A DNA stretch of 64,000 nt from Cohnella faecalis (GTDB lineage Bacteria > Bacillota > Bacilli > Paenibacillales > Paenibacillaceae). Numbering within the stretch: position 1 is the stretch's first letter; every line of letters begins with the position of its first letter. This document shows, one piece after another, positions 9,303-20,533 of this stretch. The notes under the pieces are model-generated. The model was given only the letters and a program-made list of their open reading frames with translations. It had not been told where the DNA came from and made no database searches. A program made the position numbers and the translations under genes. The stretch is from positions 1 to 64,000 of the forward strand of contig NZ_QXJM01000007.1 in the NCBI RefSeq assembly GCF_003570905.1, in the 5' to 3' direction.

Positions 9303-10022
9303 ATGGATACGAATGCACCAACGACAACGACTGCGAATGAGTCGACGAACTTTTCGGATATTTTGAAGAAATCGGTATTGGACAATTTCACCTCTAATAT
9401 TAGCCCTTCGCAAATTATCATTTCTCTGATGGTGGCTTTCTTCATCGGACTTTTCATTTACATTTTGTACAAACGGATTTTTAGCGGGATTTTGTATTCC
9501 AAAAGCTTCAACGTCTCGCTGATCGGCATGACGCTCGTTACCGCCATGGTCATTATCGCGGTCAACTCGAACCTTGTATTGTCGCTCGGTATGGTCGGCG
9601 CATTGTCGATCGTGCGGTTTCGTACTCCGATCAAGGACCCGACCGATCTGATCTTTCTGTTCTGGGCGGCCGCAGCCGGCATCGTAACGGGAGCCGGGTT
9701 CTATTCGCTGGCGGTTATCGGTTCCGTCATTATCGGTCTTGTAATGTTTGTTTTCGTGAAGAAAGCGTCGTTCGAAACTCCGTATTTGCTTGTCGTCAAC
9801 TGCGAAGGAGACGAAAGCGAAAAGTCGGTTCACGAGAAGCTAAATACGCATGCCAAACGATTTAACGTCAAGCAAAAAACGATTACGGAAGGCAACATCG
9901 AGATGACGATCGAGGTGCGATTGAAGGACAGCGAGCCGCAGTTCGTGAACGAAATATCCGCGCTGGGCGGGGTAAGAAACGCCGTATTGATCAGCTATAG
10001 CGGCGATTACGTATCCCAATAA
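9303..10022 (+). CDS. DUF4956 domain-containing membrane protein
   Basis: This 239-residue protein has a Thr/Asn-rich N-terminus, about four membrane helices (roughly 40-165) and a soluble C-terminal tail. The block SLGMVGALSIVRFRTPIKDP (about 98-117) is the signature of DUF4956, a family whose function is not known. The C-terminal 70 residues have alternating strands and helices and may form a small ferredoxin-like domain (inference). It follows the VTC gene by one base and precedes the CotH gene by 14 bases, so the three are co-transcribed. VTC, DUF4956 and CotH genes are often neighbours in bacteria, which suggests a shared job at the membrane. Confidence 0.88.
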   Translation: MDTNAPTTTTANESTNFSDILKKSVLDNFTSNISPSQIIISLMVAFFIGLFIYILYKRIFSGILYSKSFNVSLIGMTLVTAMVIIAVNSNLVLSLGMVGALSIVRFRTPIKDPTDLIFLFWAAAAGIVTGAGFYSLAVIGSVIIGLVMFVFVKKASFETPYLLVVNCEGDESEKSVHEKLNTHAKRFNVKQKTITEGNIEMTIEVRLKDSEPQFVNEISALGGVRNAVLISYSGDYVSQ

Positions 10023-10036
10023 CAGGCGGTGAAAAA

Positions 10037-11821
10037 ATGAGGAACAAATGGGCTTTGCCGATGGTGTCCGCTTTTTTTGCAGTCCTTCTCGTTGTCGGCA
10101 TCGTGTGGAACGGCTCGATAAGCGATAACGGTGCCGACGGCAAGCAAGCAGGCGCGACCGTATCGGAAAATACGCAGAAAATCGAAGAGAATGTCTTTCC
10201 GCGAAACAAAGTGGTCGACGTGAAAATTACGATCGACAAGGAAGAGTTTCAAGATATGTTGGACAACGCTTCGGCGGAGGAGCTTCATTCGGCGTCCGTC
10301 GAGTACAACGGCATCAGGATGGATAACGTAGGCATTCGAACGAAGGGGAACTTGAGCCTGCGAAGCGTCGTAAATTCCGATTCCGACCGTTACAGCTTTA
10401 AGCTGTCGTTCGATGAATATATCGACAGCCAGACGATGTACGGCATCAGCAAAATCAACCTGAACAACAATTACAGCGATGCGACGTACATGAGGGAGTT
10501 TCTGACTTATGAGCTCGCCGCGGAAATGGGGCTTCCGACGCCGGAATTTTCTTACGTTAACGTCTATGTGAACGGAGAGCTGTGGGGCTTTTACTTGGCG
10601 ATCGAACAGGTCGGCGATGCGTATCTTGAGCGCAACTTCGGCGATTCGAAGGGCTCGCTCTACAAAGCAGAGTTCGGCATGGGAGCGAACATGAACGGCG
10701 GGGATTTGCTCTGGCAGGACGACAATATCGAATCGTATTCGGCGCTTGTGCAGAAGTCCAAAAAAGCCGACGACGATTTGCTGATCGCCATGTTGGACGA
10801 GTTGAACAACGGTACCGACTACGAAAAAGTGCTCGACGTAGAGAACGCGTTGAAGTATATTGCTCTTAATGCGGTAACGTACAATATGGACAGCTATTTG
10901 GGCTCCAATAAGCAAAACTATTATTTGTACGAGGATGATGGCATCTTTTCGGTTTTGCCGTGGGACTACAATATGGCGTTCGGCGGTATGGGTGGGGGCG
11001 GAGGTTCTTCCATTCTGATCGATGAGCCTACACAGGGAGCCGTATCCGAGAGGCCGCTCGTTTCGAAGCTTTTGGCTGTGGATAAATACAAAACGAATTA
11101 TCACGAAATTATCGCAAAAATGATAGAAGGTTACTTGTCGGACGATAAGTTCGAAGCGCGGGTGAAGGAGATTCAAGAGTTGATTTCTCCTTATGTGAAG
11201 CAGGACCCTCGCCCTTTTTACACGTACGATCAGTACGAAAGTGCGATTCCGCAGCTCGTCTCGTTCACGAGCAACGTTGTAACGAGCGTATCCGGGCAGC
11301 TTGACGGCACCAGCGCGTCGTCCGGCGACGGAAGCGGCAGCGGGGGCGGAATGGGCGGTCCGGGCGGCGGGTTCGGCGGATTCGGAGGCGAACAGGGCGG
11401 TCAAGGCGGGCCGATGGGCCAAGCCGCGCCGGGCAATACAGGGAACGGACAAAATGGTCAAGCTGTGCCGGGCAATACGGAGAACGGTCAGAATGGTCAA
11501 GCCGCGCCGGGCAATGCGGGGAACAGGCAAAATGGTCAAGCCGCGCCGGGCAATGCTGGGGACGGCCAAACTGGTCAAGCTGCGCCGAACGGGCAAATGC
11601 CTGGCGGCGGTCTCGGCGACTTTGGCGGAATGGGCGGTGGTCCCGGCGGAATGGGTGGCTTCCCTGGCGGAATGGGCGGCGGTCCCGGCGGTTTCGGAAT
11701 GCCCGATCAAGGCCAAGCGCAGACCACGGGCAGCTCGGATGCCTTTTTCACAACGCTTATTGCCTTAGCCGCTCTAGGGTTGACGGGATTGTTCGTTACT
11801 TTCTACAAACGCAAACGTTAA
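10037..11821 (+). CDS. CotH kinase family protein with Gly-rich tail
   Basis: This 594-residue surface protein starts with a signal/anchor helix (ALPMVSAFFAVLLVVGIVW). The CotH domain spans about 50-400: it has NVGIRTKGNLSLRSV, KINLNNNYSDATYMREFLTY, WGFYLAIEQVGDAYL and the metal-binding-like LPWDYNMAFGG. CotH proteins are atypical kinases that phosphorylate spore-coat proteins in Bacillus; the role of non-coat members is uncertain. Residues about 425-565 are Gly/Gln/Asn/Ala/Pro-rich with repeated APGNxGNxQNGQA units. The end is a membrane helix and KRKR, so the tail may be a cell-wall spacer. The ATG follows GGCGGTGAAAAA. It lies in the VTC-DUF4956-CotH-glycosyltransferase row. Confidence 0.88.
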   Translation: MRNKWALPMVSAFFAVLLVVGIVWNGSISDNGADGKQAGATVSENTQKIEENVFPRNKVVDVKITIDKEEFQDMLDNASAEELHSASVEYNGIRMDNVGIRTKGNLSLRSVVNSDSDRYSFKLSFDEYIDSQTMYGISKINLNNNYSDATYMREFLTYELAAEMGLPTPEFSYVNVYVNGELWGFYLAIEQVGDAYLERNFGDSKGSLYKAEFGMGANMNGGDLLWQDDNIESYSALVQKSKKADDDLLIAMLDELNNGTDYEKVLDVENALKYIALNAVTYNMDSYLGSNKQNYYLYEDDGIFSVLPWDYNMAFGGMGGGGGSSILIDEPTQGAVSERPLVSKLLAVDKYKTNYHEIIAKMIEGYLSDDKFEARVKEIQELISPYVKQDPRPFYTYDQYESAIPQLVSFTSNVVTSVSGQLDGTSASSGDGSGSGGGMGGPGGGFGGFGGEQGGQGGPMGQAAPGNTGNGQNGQAVPGNTENGQNGQAAPGNAGNRQNGQAAPGNAGDGQTGQAAPNGQMPGGGLGDFGGMGGGPGGMGGFPGGMGGGPGGFGMPDQGQAQTTGSSDAFFTTLIALAALGLTGLFVTFYKRKR

Positions 11822-11861
11822 TTTCATGCCGGGCTAACGCAGATTATGGGGGAGAGACGAA

Positions 11862-13334
11862 GTGGACAGACCAAAAGATAGAGGGGGGAGGCTGCTCCCC
11901 TTTTTTCTCTTTTCGATCGTGATTGTCGCAATCGAAATACGAATGCTGCTCGCCAGCCGTTATCAAGGATTCATATCCGACCAAGGCTTGTTTATTCACT
12001 GGATGGAAACGATTCGGCAATACGGGCTGGGCGAAGCGTACATTCAAAACGGAAGCATTAATTACCCTCCTTTATTTTTGATGTTGATGGATGGGTATGG
12101 CAAGGTGTTGTCCTTGTTCGGTACGTCAGCGCTGATCGGAACGCTATCGTTCAAAGGCATTGTGGTGCTCGTTGATTTTGCGGCTATGTTGGCGGCAATT
12201 AAGCTGTCTGCCGGAATTCGGAGCTCAGGCTGGCGATTGTTCATTCTGGCATTATTCGCTTTGAATCCGGTATTGATCGCCGGTGGCGCCGTTTGGGGGC
12301 AGATCGACATGCTCCACAGCTTGCTGATGGTACTTGCAATCGTATCGCTGACGAAAAAAACATGGCTTAGCGGCGTATGGGCGGCGCTTGCTTTATTGAC
12401 AAAATTTCAGGCTGTAACGATACTGCCGATCATCGGAATCTATTTATTAATAGAGGCGTTTCGTAATCGGAGATGGAAGCCGTCCATCGGCTGGCTCGGG
12501 GGCTTCGCCGTTCCTTGGCTTGTAACGGTCGGTTATTTTGCCTCGGCAGGCGGCCTAAAAGAGATGATTAAGCTCGCCTATACGGATGCTGTAGGCATGT
12601 ACACCAGCGCTACGGTTAACGCGGCTAATATTTGGTTCCATGTCGTCGGAATCGATCCATCCTCGGACGATACGACGCCTTTTCTGCTGGGGATGTCGCT
12701 TCGAACGTTCAGCCTTCTCCTTTTTGCCGCTGCGGCTTTGTTCATTTGCGTCTACGAATGGATCGCCACGCGCTCGGGTGACATTGAAGCGGTGCTGCTC
12801 AAAGCGTCCTGCGCGATGGGCTTCGCTTTTTTCATGCTGCCTACGGAAATCCATGAACGTTACGGTATTCCTGCGCTTGTTTTCGCTCTTTTCGTTGTTT
12901 TGCACGATAGAAGATGGTTAGTGGCTGCGGTTGGCATGTCCGTAACGATGCTGGTCAACATATTGGTGGTAATGCAGGATGCAGCATCGGGAAGATTCGG
13001 AGGCCGTGGAAACGGAGACGGGTTAGGGCGACGCGGCTTTGGCAGCGGAAGAGGCTTTGAGAATGGAGGAGGGCTTGGCAACGGAAGAGGTCCCGGAAGC
13101 GGCTCGGACTTCGGCGCCGACACTCCTTTCGGGAGCGGACGATCTCCGATCGGCGGAGGCCCGGGTACGACTATGGCTGCAAGCTACACTTGGATCGCTG
13201 TCGTCAACGTTCTGCTGCTCATATGGCTGCTGTGGGTTATGTGGTATGAAATGAGGCAAGTGAGGCAAGTGAGGCAACTGAAAGAGCTCGCTGACCAAGA
13301 GATGGGGCAGCCTCGACAAGTCGGCCAAAGGTGA
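11862..13334 (+). CDS. GT-C fold membrane glycosyltransferase (Gpi18-like)
   Basis: This 490-residue integral membrane protein has about ten hydrophobic helices. Features of Gpi18-like/dolichyl-phosphate-mannose-type GT-C enzymes are the acidic FISDQGLFIHW near residue 40, NPVLIAGGAVWGQIDMLHSL near 145-165, and EIHERYGIPA near 328. These enzymes move a sugar from a lipid-linked donor to an acceptor outside the membrane. An odd Gly/Arg/Ser-rich stretch (about 370-430: GRGNGDGLGRRGFGSG and more) sits before the last helix, and the tail has a short RQVRQVRQ repeat. It begins with GTG after GGGGGAGAG. Its neighbour CotH has a similar Gly-rich low-complexity part. Confidence 0.8.
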   Translation: MDRPKDRGGRLLPFFLFSIVIVAIEIRMLLASRYQGFISDQGLFIHWMETIRQYGLGEAYIQNGSINYPPLFLMLMDGYGKVLSLFGTSALIGTLSFKGIVVLVDFAAMLAAIKLSAGIRSSGWRLFILALFALNPVLIAGGAVWGQIDMLHSLLMVLAIVSLTKKTWLSGVWAALALLTKFQAVTILPIIGIYLLIEAFRNRRWKPSIGWLGGFAVPWLVTVGYFASAGGLKEMIKLAYTDAVGMYTSATVNAANIWFHVVGIDPSSDDTTPFLLGMSLRTFSLLLFAAAALFICVYEWIATRSGDIEAVLLKASCAMGFAFFMLPTEIHERYGIPALVFALFVVLHDRRWLVAAVGMSVTMLVNILVVMQDAASGRFGGRGNGDGLGRRGFGSGRGFENGGGLGNGRGPGSGSDFGADTPFGSGRSPIGGGPGTTMAASYTWIAVVNVLLLIWLLWVMWYEMRQVRQVRQLKELADQEMGQPRQVGQR

Positions 13335-13339
13335 TAGAG

Positions 13340-13978
13340 ATGCAAATTGAGATTTTGCTAGTCGAAGACGATCCGGTATGGAGAGTTATGCTGACTCGTT
13401 TTATTAATAATGAAGCGGATCTGCATGTTATTCACGCGGTGGAAACAAAGGAAGCCGCCGTTCTTTATTGCGCCGACAACGATGTGGATGTCGTTCTAAT
13501 GGACATCAATCTTTCCGGCAATAATTTGGATGGGATACAGGCAACTTTAGAGCTTAGTTTGTCGGGGAGCAGTGCAAAAGTGATCGCCCTGACCTCGTTG
13601 AACGATGAAAGCGTTATTTTGGATGCGTATACAGCCGGGGTGTTGCATTATGTATCCAAGGGTGATTTTCGGAAAATTCCATATGTAGTGAGAGAAGTGA
13701 TGAATTCAGCCTCATCGCAAGAGATTCTTGTGAAAGAATATAAACGCTTGAAAGAAGCTGAGCAGTACAGCAAGCTAACCGCCGCCGAGAAAGAGATCGT
13801 TATGCTCTGCGAGGCGGGGAATGGACGGGCATTCATTATGGATGCGCTTGGAAAGGCAGAAGGCACGCTGAAAAATCAAATAACGAGCATTCTGCGAAAA
13901 TTTAACGTAAGATCGATGAAAGATGCCATTCGGAAAATAAAGAGCAGAGGGTTGGATATTAGGGAGACGGACGAATGA
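13340..13978 (+). CDS. Response regulator, receiver plus LuxR-like output domain
   Basis: This is the DNA-binding partner of the histidine kinase that follows. The receiver domain begins MQIEILLVEDD, and the phosphorylated Asp lies in VDVVLMDINLSG; LTS and the Lys in YVSKGDF complete the active site. The C-terminal domain (LTAAEKEIVMLCEAGNGRAF ... TLKNQITSILRKFNVRSM) resembles a LuxR/FixJ helix-turn-helix. I chose ATG 13340 because AAAGGTGA lies 5 bases upstream; a GTG at 13331 overlapping the previous stop is also possible. The stop overlaps the kinase start (ATGA), so the pair is coupled. Its target genes are unknown. Confidence 0.88.
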   Translation: MQIEILLVEDDPVWRVMLTRFINNEADLHVIHAVETKEAAVLYCADNDVDVVLMDINLSGNNLDGIQATLELSLSGSSAKVIALTSLNDESVILDAYTAGVLHYVSKGDFRKIPYVVREVMNSASSQEILVKEYKRLKEAEQYSKLTAAEKEIVMLCEAGNGRAFIMDALGKAEGTLKNQITSILRKFNVRSMKDAIRKIKSRGLDIRETDE

Positions 13979-15300
13979 TCATCATATTCACCATTGTAGT
14001 GGCACTGGCAACGATTATTTTATGGGTTAACCCTAGAAATTTGTCGCTGCGGTGGCTAAGTACATCTCTTTATACGGTAGGGTTCAGTGCATTATGCTAC
14101 TATGTCGATTCAGGGCTTAGCTATGCGCCGGATTTGCTGATCAATTCGATGAATTTCGTTGCAGATGCCGCAATAGCCTATTCCTTCGGCATGTTCGGCG
14201 TTGTTTATTCGGGATTATTCAATAGAACATATCGAGATAGACTGGCAATGGCAGGATTGCTTCTGTTCGTCATGATATGGATGCTGACCCCGCTAGCTTC
14301 CTCCCGACATATCAATTACGAAGGGTATAATGGCTTGCCGACAGTGCTGTTTGAAGCGCTATTTTTGATCATGGGCGTTGTTCTTTTGATCGTGGCCTAC
14401 CTCAGGGAGAATCAACCATTTAAGAAAATCGAGCGGATGTTAACTAATTTGATAGTGGTACCAACCATGCTATGGATTTGGATTTGCTACTTTTGTTACC
14501 TACTAGGCTACGATTTGTGGCAGTACAATTACATTGCAGCTATCAGCTTCTTATTTCTATTTGTAATCATCGGGGCGAAAAAGGGAGTTCTCGGGGTAAA
14601 AATAAGAATAGAAATGTTGAAGGCGGACGCTTCATTACATATATTGCAAGGCAGTTCAAGCTTTATTAACCATATGATAAAAAATGAAGTCGGCAAAATA
14701 GACATTTTGCTTCATCAGCTAAGACATAACCTCCAAGCGTATCCTGAGCCAGGTCCGGCAGCCGAATCCGAGGAAATGATCGCGATGGCTGCCGACTCCG
14801 TCTCCCACATTCAATCGATGATGAATAAAATCAATGAGAGAGTCCAGACCATTGAGGTGAATCTTCAGAAAAACAATGTATGGCCCATGATGGAACAATG
14901 TCTGGATCGCTTGGAAAAGACGGTTGGAACCGACGTAATAGTGAAACGGAATTTCAAAGCAGTATCCGATGTATATTTTGATCCGGTTCATATGAAGGAA
15001 GTCATTCATAATATGGTGAGCAATGCAGTCGAGGCGATGGATCGTCGCGGAGTACTGACGGCGAGCCTGTTCGAGACAAAGAAAGAGGTCATCCTGACCA
15101 TTCAAGATACGGGAAAAGGAATTTCTGTGGAATTGCTCTCAACGATCTTCGACCCGTTCTATTCGACCAAGAAGATGAGCAATCATTATGGTTTAGGATT
15201 GTATTATTGTAAGAATGTCATGGCGAAACATAACGGATCTATTCATGTCGAAAGCACGCAAGGAAAAGGGACTAGCTTTTACATTCGTCTGCCTAAATGA
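13975..15300 (+). CDS. Sensor histidine kinase with multi-helix membrane sensor
   Basis: The 441-residue protein has seven or so membrane helices in the first 210 residues, with no obvious periplasmic domain, so it may sense something in the membrane. The phosphorylated His is likely in FINHMIKNEVGKIDIL (about 225-240). The ATPase domain shows the N box HNMVSNAVEAM, the G1 box DTGKGIS and the G2 box GLGLYYCKNVMAKH. It overlaps its response regulator by four bases and is followed by a terminator. The preceding VTC-CotH-GT genes on the same strand may be part of the same operon, because the regulator gene overlaps or abuts the glycosyltransferase gene. Confidence 0.92.
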   Translation: MIIIFTIVVALATIILWVNPRNLSLRWLSTSLYTVGFSALCYYVDSGLSYAPDLLINSMNFVADAAIAYSFGMFGVVYSGLFNRTYRDRLAMAGLLLFVMIWMLTPLASSRHINYEGYNGLPTVLFEALFLIMGVVLLIVAYLRENQPFKKIERMLTNLIVVPTMLWIWICYFCYLLGYDLWQYNYIAAISFLFLFVIIGAKKGVLGVKIRIEMLKADASLHILQGSSSFINHMIKNEVGKIDILLHQLRHNLQAYPEPGPAAESEEMIAMAADSVSHIQSMMNKINERVQTIEVNLQKNNVWPMMEQCLDRLEKTVGTDVIVKRNFKAVSDVYFDPVHMKEVIHNMVSNAVEAMDRRGVLTASLFETKKEVILTIQDTGKGISVELLSTIFDPFYSTKKMSNHYGLGLYYCKNVMAKHNGSIHVESTQGKGTSFYIRLPK

Positions 15301-15317
15301 ATACGGTCTAATCTGTC

Positions 15318-15350
15318 AAACACCGCTCATCCTTGAGCGGTGTTTTGCTT
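15318..15350 (+). terminator. Rho-independent terminator after histidine kinase
   Basis: The stem CACCGCTCA / TGAGCGGTG, extended by flanking A-T pairs, has a 4-base loop and is followed by TTTTGCTTT. It lies 18 bases after the kinase stop. Confidence 0.88.
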
Positions 15351-15453
15351 TGGTCCTATAAAAAATAGGCGTTACGGTCTATTATAGATGTCTTTTATAA
15401 TATCCTCGACTATGACTTTTGGATTATTTTGCCGAAATGGGGGAGATGAGGAA

Positions 15454-18400
15454 GTGCGTAAAACGATTAAAAAGTTTTTGTTAGGCGCGATGGCTCTGTC
15501 GTTAACGATACCGGGGTGCTGGTTCAAGGAGAAAACCGAGCTAACGCTGCGTCGACTGCGGGAGAGAATCCGCTCACTTACGGCACTTTGGCAACAAAAA
15601 GTTCTCCGCGAATGGACGGGAACATGTCATTTGGACAAGCGGCAGCAATATTTTTGTGTATGACGTAAGCAGCAAGAAGGAACAGCAGCTCACGACTAGC
15701 GGCAAAGCCTACACTCCGGACATTAATGGAAATTTGGTCGTATGGGCGGAGAATCGCGGCAAGTCATTGGATATTTATACATATAATCTTAGCACCAGCC
15801 AGGAAACGCAAATTACGAATACGGACTCGCTAAATGAGACAAGCCCTGTTATCGCAGGGGAGAACATTGTGTACAGCATCAGCAAGGGAATCTACCTGTA
15901 TGAGATCGACAAGTCAGCCTCGAAGAAAATCAACACCTTAGCGGACAACGACAGCAGCGCCCAAATCAGCTTTTCCGCCTCGGGAGATCGCGTTGCATGG
16001 TATGAAAATACATTGAACTCCGGTACGGGAAAAAGAGAAACGGCTGTTTATACGTATACGATTAGCGAAGATAAAACAGACACGATCGCGACCGGTAAAA
16101 ATCAGCAAAAACCTTCCATTTATGAGGACAAGCTAGTATGGGAGGACAGGCAGTCGGATGAACAGTCTTATTCGACGATTTACTTCTATGATCTTAGCCA
16201 GCAAGAAGGAAAGTTTCTTGATTTCAGCGGGAAAAGTCAGTCCAGTCCGGTGATCTATGAGGATAACGTAGCATGGATCGATGGACGGAGCGGAACCAAC
16301 CAAATCTACGTCTACAATCTGACCGCCAGCTCAGGGGAAACGATAACGACCTCGAACGGTGCCAAAGCCTCTGTCGATATTTACGAAGATACTTTGGTCT
16401 GGTCAGTCAGCTCCAATATATACTCCAACAAGGATATCGGCCCGAGCGCTGCTGATGCCGTGAATCAGGCAGTCGATGTGAAAGCGTTGAAAAATTTGCT
16501 TGAAAATCAAGAGATCGGATTGACTCTGGGTTCCTATTCAGGGTGGAAGAACGGGGATAAGGATGCGGTCGTTGCTAATGTTTTTGCCGCTCGTCCTGAC
16601 CAAGGCTACGCTAGCGTGGCCGATGTGCAAACCGCGTTCGACAACGCTTTGACGAGCCGGACTCCGCTAGCTAACGTAAACCTTGCAACCAATGTGGCGA
16701 CATTGGCGGAAGCGCTGGAGGACACGAAGCTGCAACTGGATTTGACGGCGTTGGCAGCATTGAACGAAACGGATCGAGATGCGGCTCTCCATGCGATGCT
16801 GACGGATCGTCCTTCCAATGGATACGCTTCCAAGGAGAATTTGCAGATCGCGGTTATCGCCGCCGTGCTGTCCTGGACGACGTCTTCGTGGAAATATGTC
16901 GGCGAGCAGGCGATGAAAGGATGGTTTGGCGATTTGGCGGTCAACCGTCAAGGCAAACTCTATGTCGCTTATCAAGATAATGAAAATCAAGATAAAGCTA
17001 CGGTCAAAACGTTCGACGGAACAAGCTGGCAGACGGTGGGCAGCGCAGGACTATCGGCCGGTGCGATTCAAACGGCGATGGCATTGTCCTTCGACAGCAA
17101 CGACCGTCCTTATGTAGCCTACTCGGATTCCACCAAGGGGAATAAAGTTACGGTCAAGAGGTTTGACGGAACGGCATGGCAGCTCGTTGGCAGCGAAGGC
17201 TTTTCGGAGGATTACCCTTTCTATCTTTCGATGGTCATCGATAAAGACAATGTGCCTTATGTGGGGTATCGGGCGTCAAACCGCGGGTATGTGAAGAAGT
17301 TCAACGGCACGAGCTGGGTGAATGCCGGAACGGGCGCGCTTGCTTCCGGGGATATCTCCTATCTGTCGATGGATCTTGATAGCAGCGGAACGCCTTATGT
17401 GGCTTTTGAAGGTTCGGACGGGAAAGCCGTAGTGAAAAAGCTGTCGGGGAGCAGTTGGAACGATGTAGGAAATCCGGGTAACACAGGTCCGGCCTACTAT
17501 ATGCAATTTGCTTTAGGCGCCAACGACACCCCTTATGTCGCTTATGTGGATACTCAGGATGAGATGAAGCTAGTCGTCCTGCAATATTCCGGTGGGAGCT
17601 GGGTTCGTGTAAACATCCAGAATCCTCCTAAGCTCCAAACGCCGCATTTTGATTTTGCTATTTACAAAGGAACTCTTTATATTACTCTTTATGACGTTAC
17701 GCATGAAAAAAGAGCCACGCTTATGAAGCTGGTCTCGGGAGTTTGGACATCGGTGGACAGTCCGGGGTTTACCGATGGCTCTGTGGACATTGAGATTAGC
17801 AAGTTTGTTTTCTTTAACGATGTCGTTTATATCGGATTTTTGAACCGATACAGCCCGATAAGCAATACAACGACGGTTATATCCAACAATAATTTGAATG
17901 GCGATCCTACTTATTCGATCGGGGCGCTCGGCGACAATACCTTGCTTCCGCTGGATGCCGGATATGCATCGGGCAAGCAGGAGACAAGATCGATTGCAAT
18001 TCAAAAGACGGGCTCGGGGATTTGACCAACCTGAAGGTGGAGCTAAGCGGTACGAATGTCGAAGCCTTCGAGCTCACACAACCGGCTGCTGCAACTTTGA
18101 CCAAAGGTAAGCCGGTAACTACCTTTACGGTCAAAGCGAAGGACGGCCTGGCTTCGGGAACGTACACGGCAACCTTAACCGTGAAGGCAGACGAAATAGC
18201 TGACGCGACGTTTGCCGTAACGCAAGTAGTAAATGAAACATCGACAAATACCTATACGATAGAGGCACTGGAAGACCAGACGTTAAGCGCATTAACGGCC
18301 GGATATACTCCGGGAACGCAAGAGACGAAGACGGTCGCGGTTACCCGCACAGGCACGGGCGACTTGAGTAATCTGGCTGTATCGTTAACCGGAGCCAACG

Positions 18401-20450
18401 CTGCCGATTTTGTAATCACGCAGCCTGCTGCATCGCTGTTGAACGAAGAAACGCCGTCAACCACCTTTACGGTGAAAGCGAAGGACGAATTGGCCGCAGG
18501 AACGTATACGGCAACCGTAACGGTGAAAGCGAACAATCTGACCGATGCAACGTTTACCGTAACGCAAGTGGTGAACTTGCCCAATGCTCCTGCGAATCCG
18601 CAAAACCTTACGGCTGCAAGAGGAGATCGTCAAGTAACTCTGAACTGGAATACGGTAACGGGAGCGACCTATTACAACGTATATATGGCAACGGCTTCAG
18701 GTCAATTTAGCCAATCTGCCTTGGCAACGGTAACGAACCCTACGTATAATGTTCAAAATTTAACAAATGGTACGACCTATTATTTTGTGGTGAAAGCAGG
18801 CAGCTTGGGGGAATGAGCGCGGAATCCAACGAAGCCAGCGCGACTCCCGCCGCTATTCCGGCAGCGCCAACGAATGTTTCGGCAGTCGCTGGCGATGGAC
18901 GAGCGACCATTACCTTTACGGCTCCGACCGATATTGGCGGAAGTGCGATTACGGGGTATGAAGTGACAGCTTCTTCAGGAAACGTTGTCTTAAGAGGAAC
19001 GGCAAGTCCTATAACGGTCACAGGCCTGAACAATGGTACGAGCTATACCTTTACGGTGAAGGCAATCAATAGTGTGGGCAGCAGTGCGCCTTCTGCCGAA
19101 TCCAATGCAGTTGTCCCAAAATCTTCGTCCAACGGCGGCAACAATAACGGCAATACGCCATCCGAACAAGAAACTTCAACGCCACCGCAAACCGGCAATA
19201 CGGGCATGGACGTACTCGTCAATGGGAAAGTCGAGAAAATCGGAGCGGCAACAACTAGCGAAGTAAATAATCAGACCGTAACTACGGTAGCTATCGACCA
19301 GAAAAAGCTGGAAGACAAGCTAGCGGCAGCGGGCCAGGGCGCTCGGGTCACGATTCCGGTGAACGCCAAGTCCGATGTGGTCATTGGGGAGCTTAACGGA
19401 CAGTCGGTTAAAAACATGGAAGAAAAGCAAGCCACTCTAGAGATCAAAACGGATAATGCGACGTATACGCTTCCTGCGCAACAAATTAACATCGACTCTT
19501 TGTCCGAGCAGTTTGGAAAGTCGGTCGCTTTGCAAGAGATTAAGATTCAGATTGAAATCGCCAAACCGACAGCGGACACTTTGAAAATAGTTGAGAATGC
19601 AGCAGCGAAAGGAACTTTTACGATAATCGCATCGCCGATTGAATTTACGGTAAGAGCCTCGTACAATCGTACAACTATTGAAGTGTCGAAGTTCAACGCT
19701 TATGTGGAACGCACCATTGCGATTCCGGACGGTGTTGATCCGAACAAGATTACAACAGGAATTGTTGTCGATCCTGACGGAACGGTACGTCACGTACCGA
19801 CAAAGGTCGTTGTGATCGATGGCAAGTTTTATGCGAAGATAAGCAGTTTGACGAACAGCACGTACTCTATAGTTTGGCATCCGCTCGAATTCAGCGATGT
19901 GTCGAACCACTGGGCGAAAAATGCAGTCAACGATATGGGCTCGCGAATGGTGATCAGCGGAATCGGCAATGACCGGTTCAGCCCCGACCGAGACATTACT
20001 CGCGCTGAATTTGCAGCCATTATCGTTCAAGGATTAGGTCTCAAGCTGGAAAAGGGAGAGAGCGCCTTCTCGGACGTGCAGGCGTCGGATTGGCATAGCA
20101 GCGCCATTAAGACGGCTTATGCCTATCGCCTGATCAACGGCTTTGAAGACGGAACCTTCCGACCGAATGACAAGATCACGCGCGAACAGGCGATGGTCAT
20201 CATAGCTAAGGCCATGACCATCACGAATTTGAAAGCGAAGCTTTCCGCCCCATTGATTGACTCGACGCTTCGTTCATTTGCGGATGCGGCGGAGGCATCG
20301 TCTTGGGCGCAAAGCAGTATTGCCGATTGCGTACAGACTGGCATTATATCGGGAAGAAGCAGCACGGAGCTCGCGCCGAAAAATTACATTACTAGAGCCG
20401 AGGTTGCGGCGAGTGTGGCGCAGTTGCTCAAAAAATCAGAGCTAATCTAA
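15454..20450 (+). pseudogene. Large SLH-domain surface protein, four frameshifts
   Basis: This is one secreted protein of about 1,660 residues read in pieces (15454 to about 15510, to about 15630, 15656-18025, 18022-18816, 18813-20450). GTG 15454 follows GGGGGAGATGAGGA and starts a signal peptide (RKTIKKFLLGAMALSLTIPG). Then come beta-propeller-like repeats with AWxDxRSGxxxIY-type motifs, a helical linker with two similar 60-residue units (DQGYASVADVQTAF / SNGYASKENLQIAV), a second propeller-like part, two 110-residue repeats (TYTIEALEDQTLSAL), two fibronectin type III domains, a Ser/Asn linker, a beta-rich domain and three SLH domains (from FSDVSNHWAKNAV) that anchor it to cell-wall polymer. 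Restoring one G near 15512, 15625, 18018 and 18810 rejoins the frame each time, so sequencing error is likelier than decay. Confidence 0.88.
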
Positions 20451-20480
20451 TTTCGTCAACGTCATCTCGGCAACAGGATA

Positions 20481-20533
20481 AGGACAATCCTTCGACAGCG
20501 GTAAATAGCTGTTGAAGAATTGTCCTTTTTTTC
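20481..20533 (+). terminator. Rho-independent terminator after SLH protein gene
   Basis: A long stem is formed by AGGACAATCCTTCGACAG and CTGTTGAAGAATTGTCCT, with a loop of about ten bases, followed by seven T. It lies 30 bases past the stop codon. Confidence 0.9.

Noticed and set aside
15388..15663. Separate small protein in front of the SLH gene
   Set aside because: Adding one G at two G-containing sites joins it to the following beta-propeller frame as its signal peptide and N-terminus.
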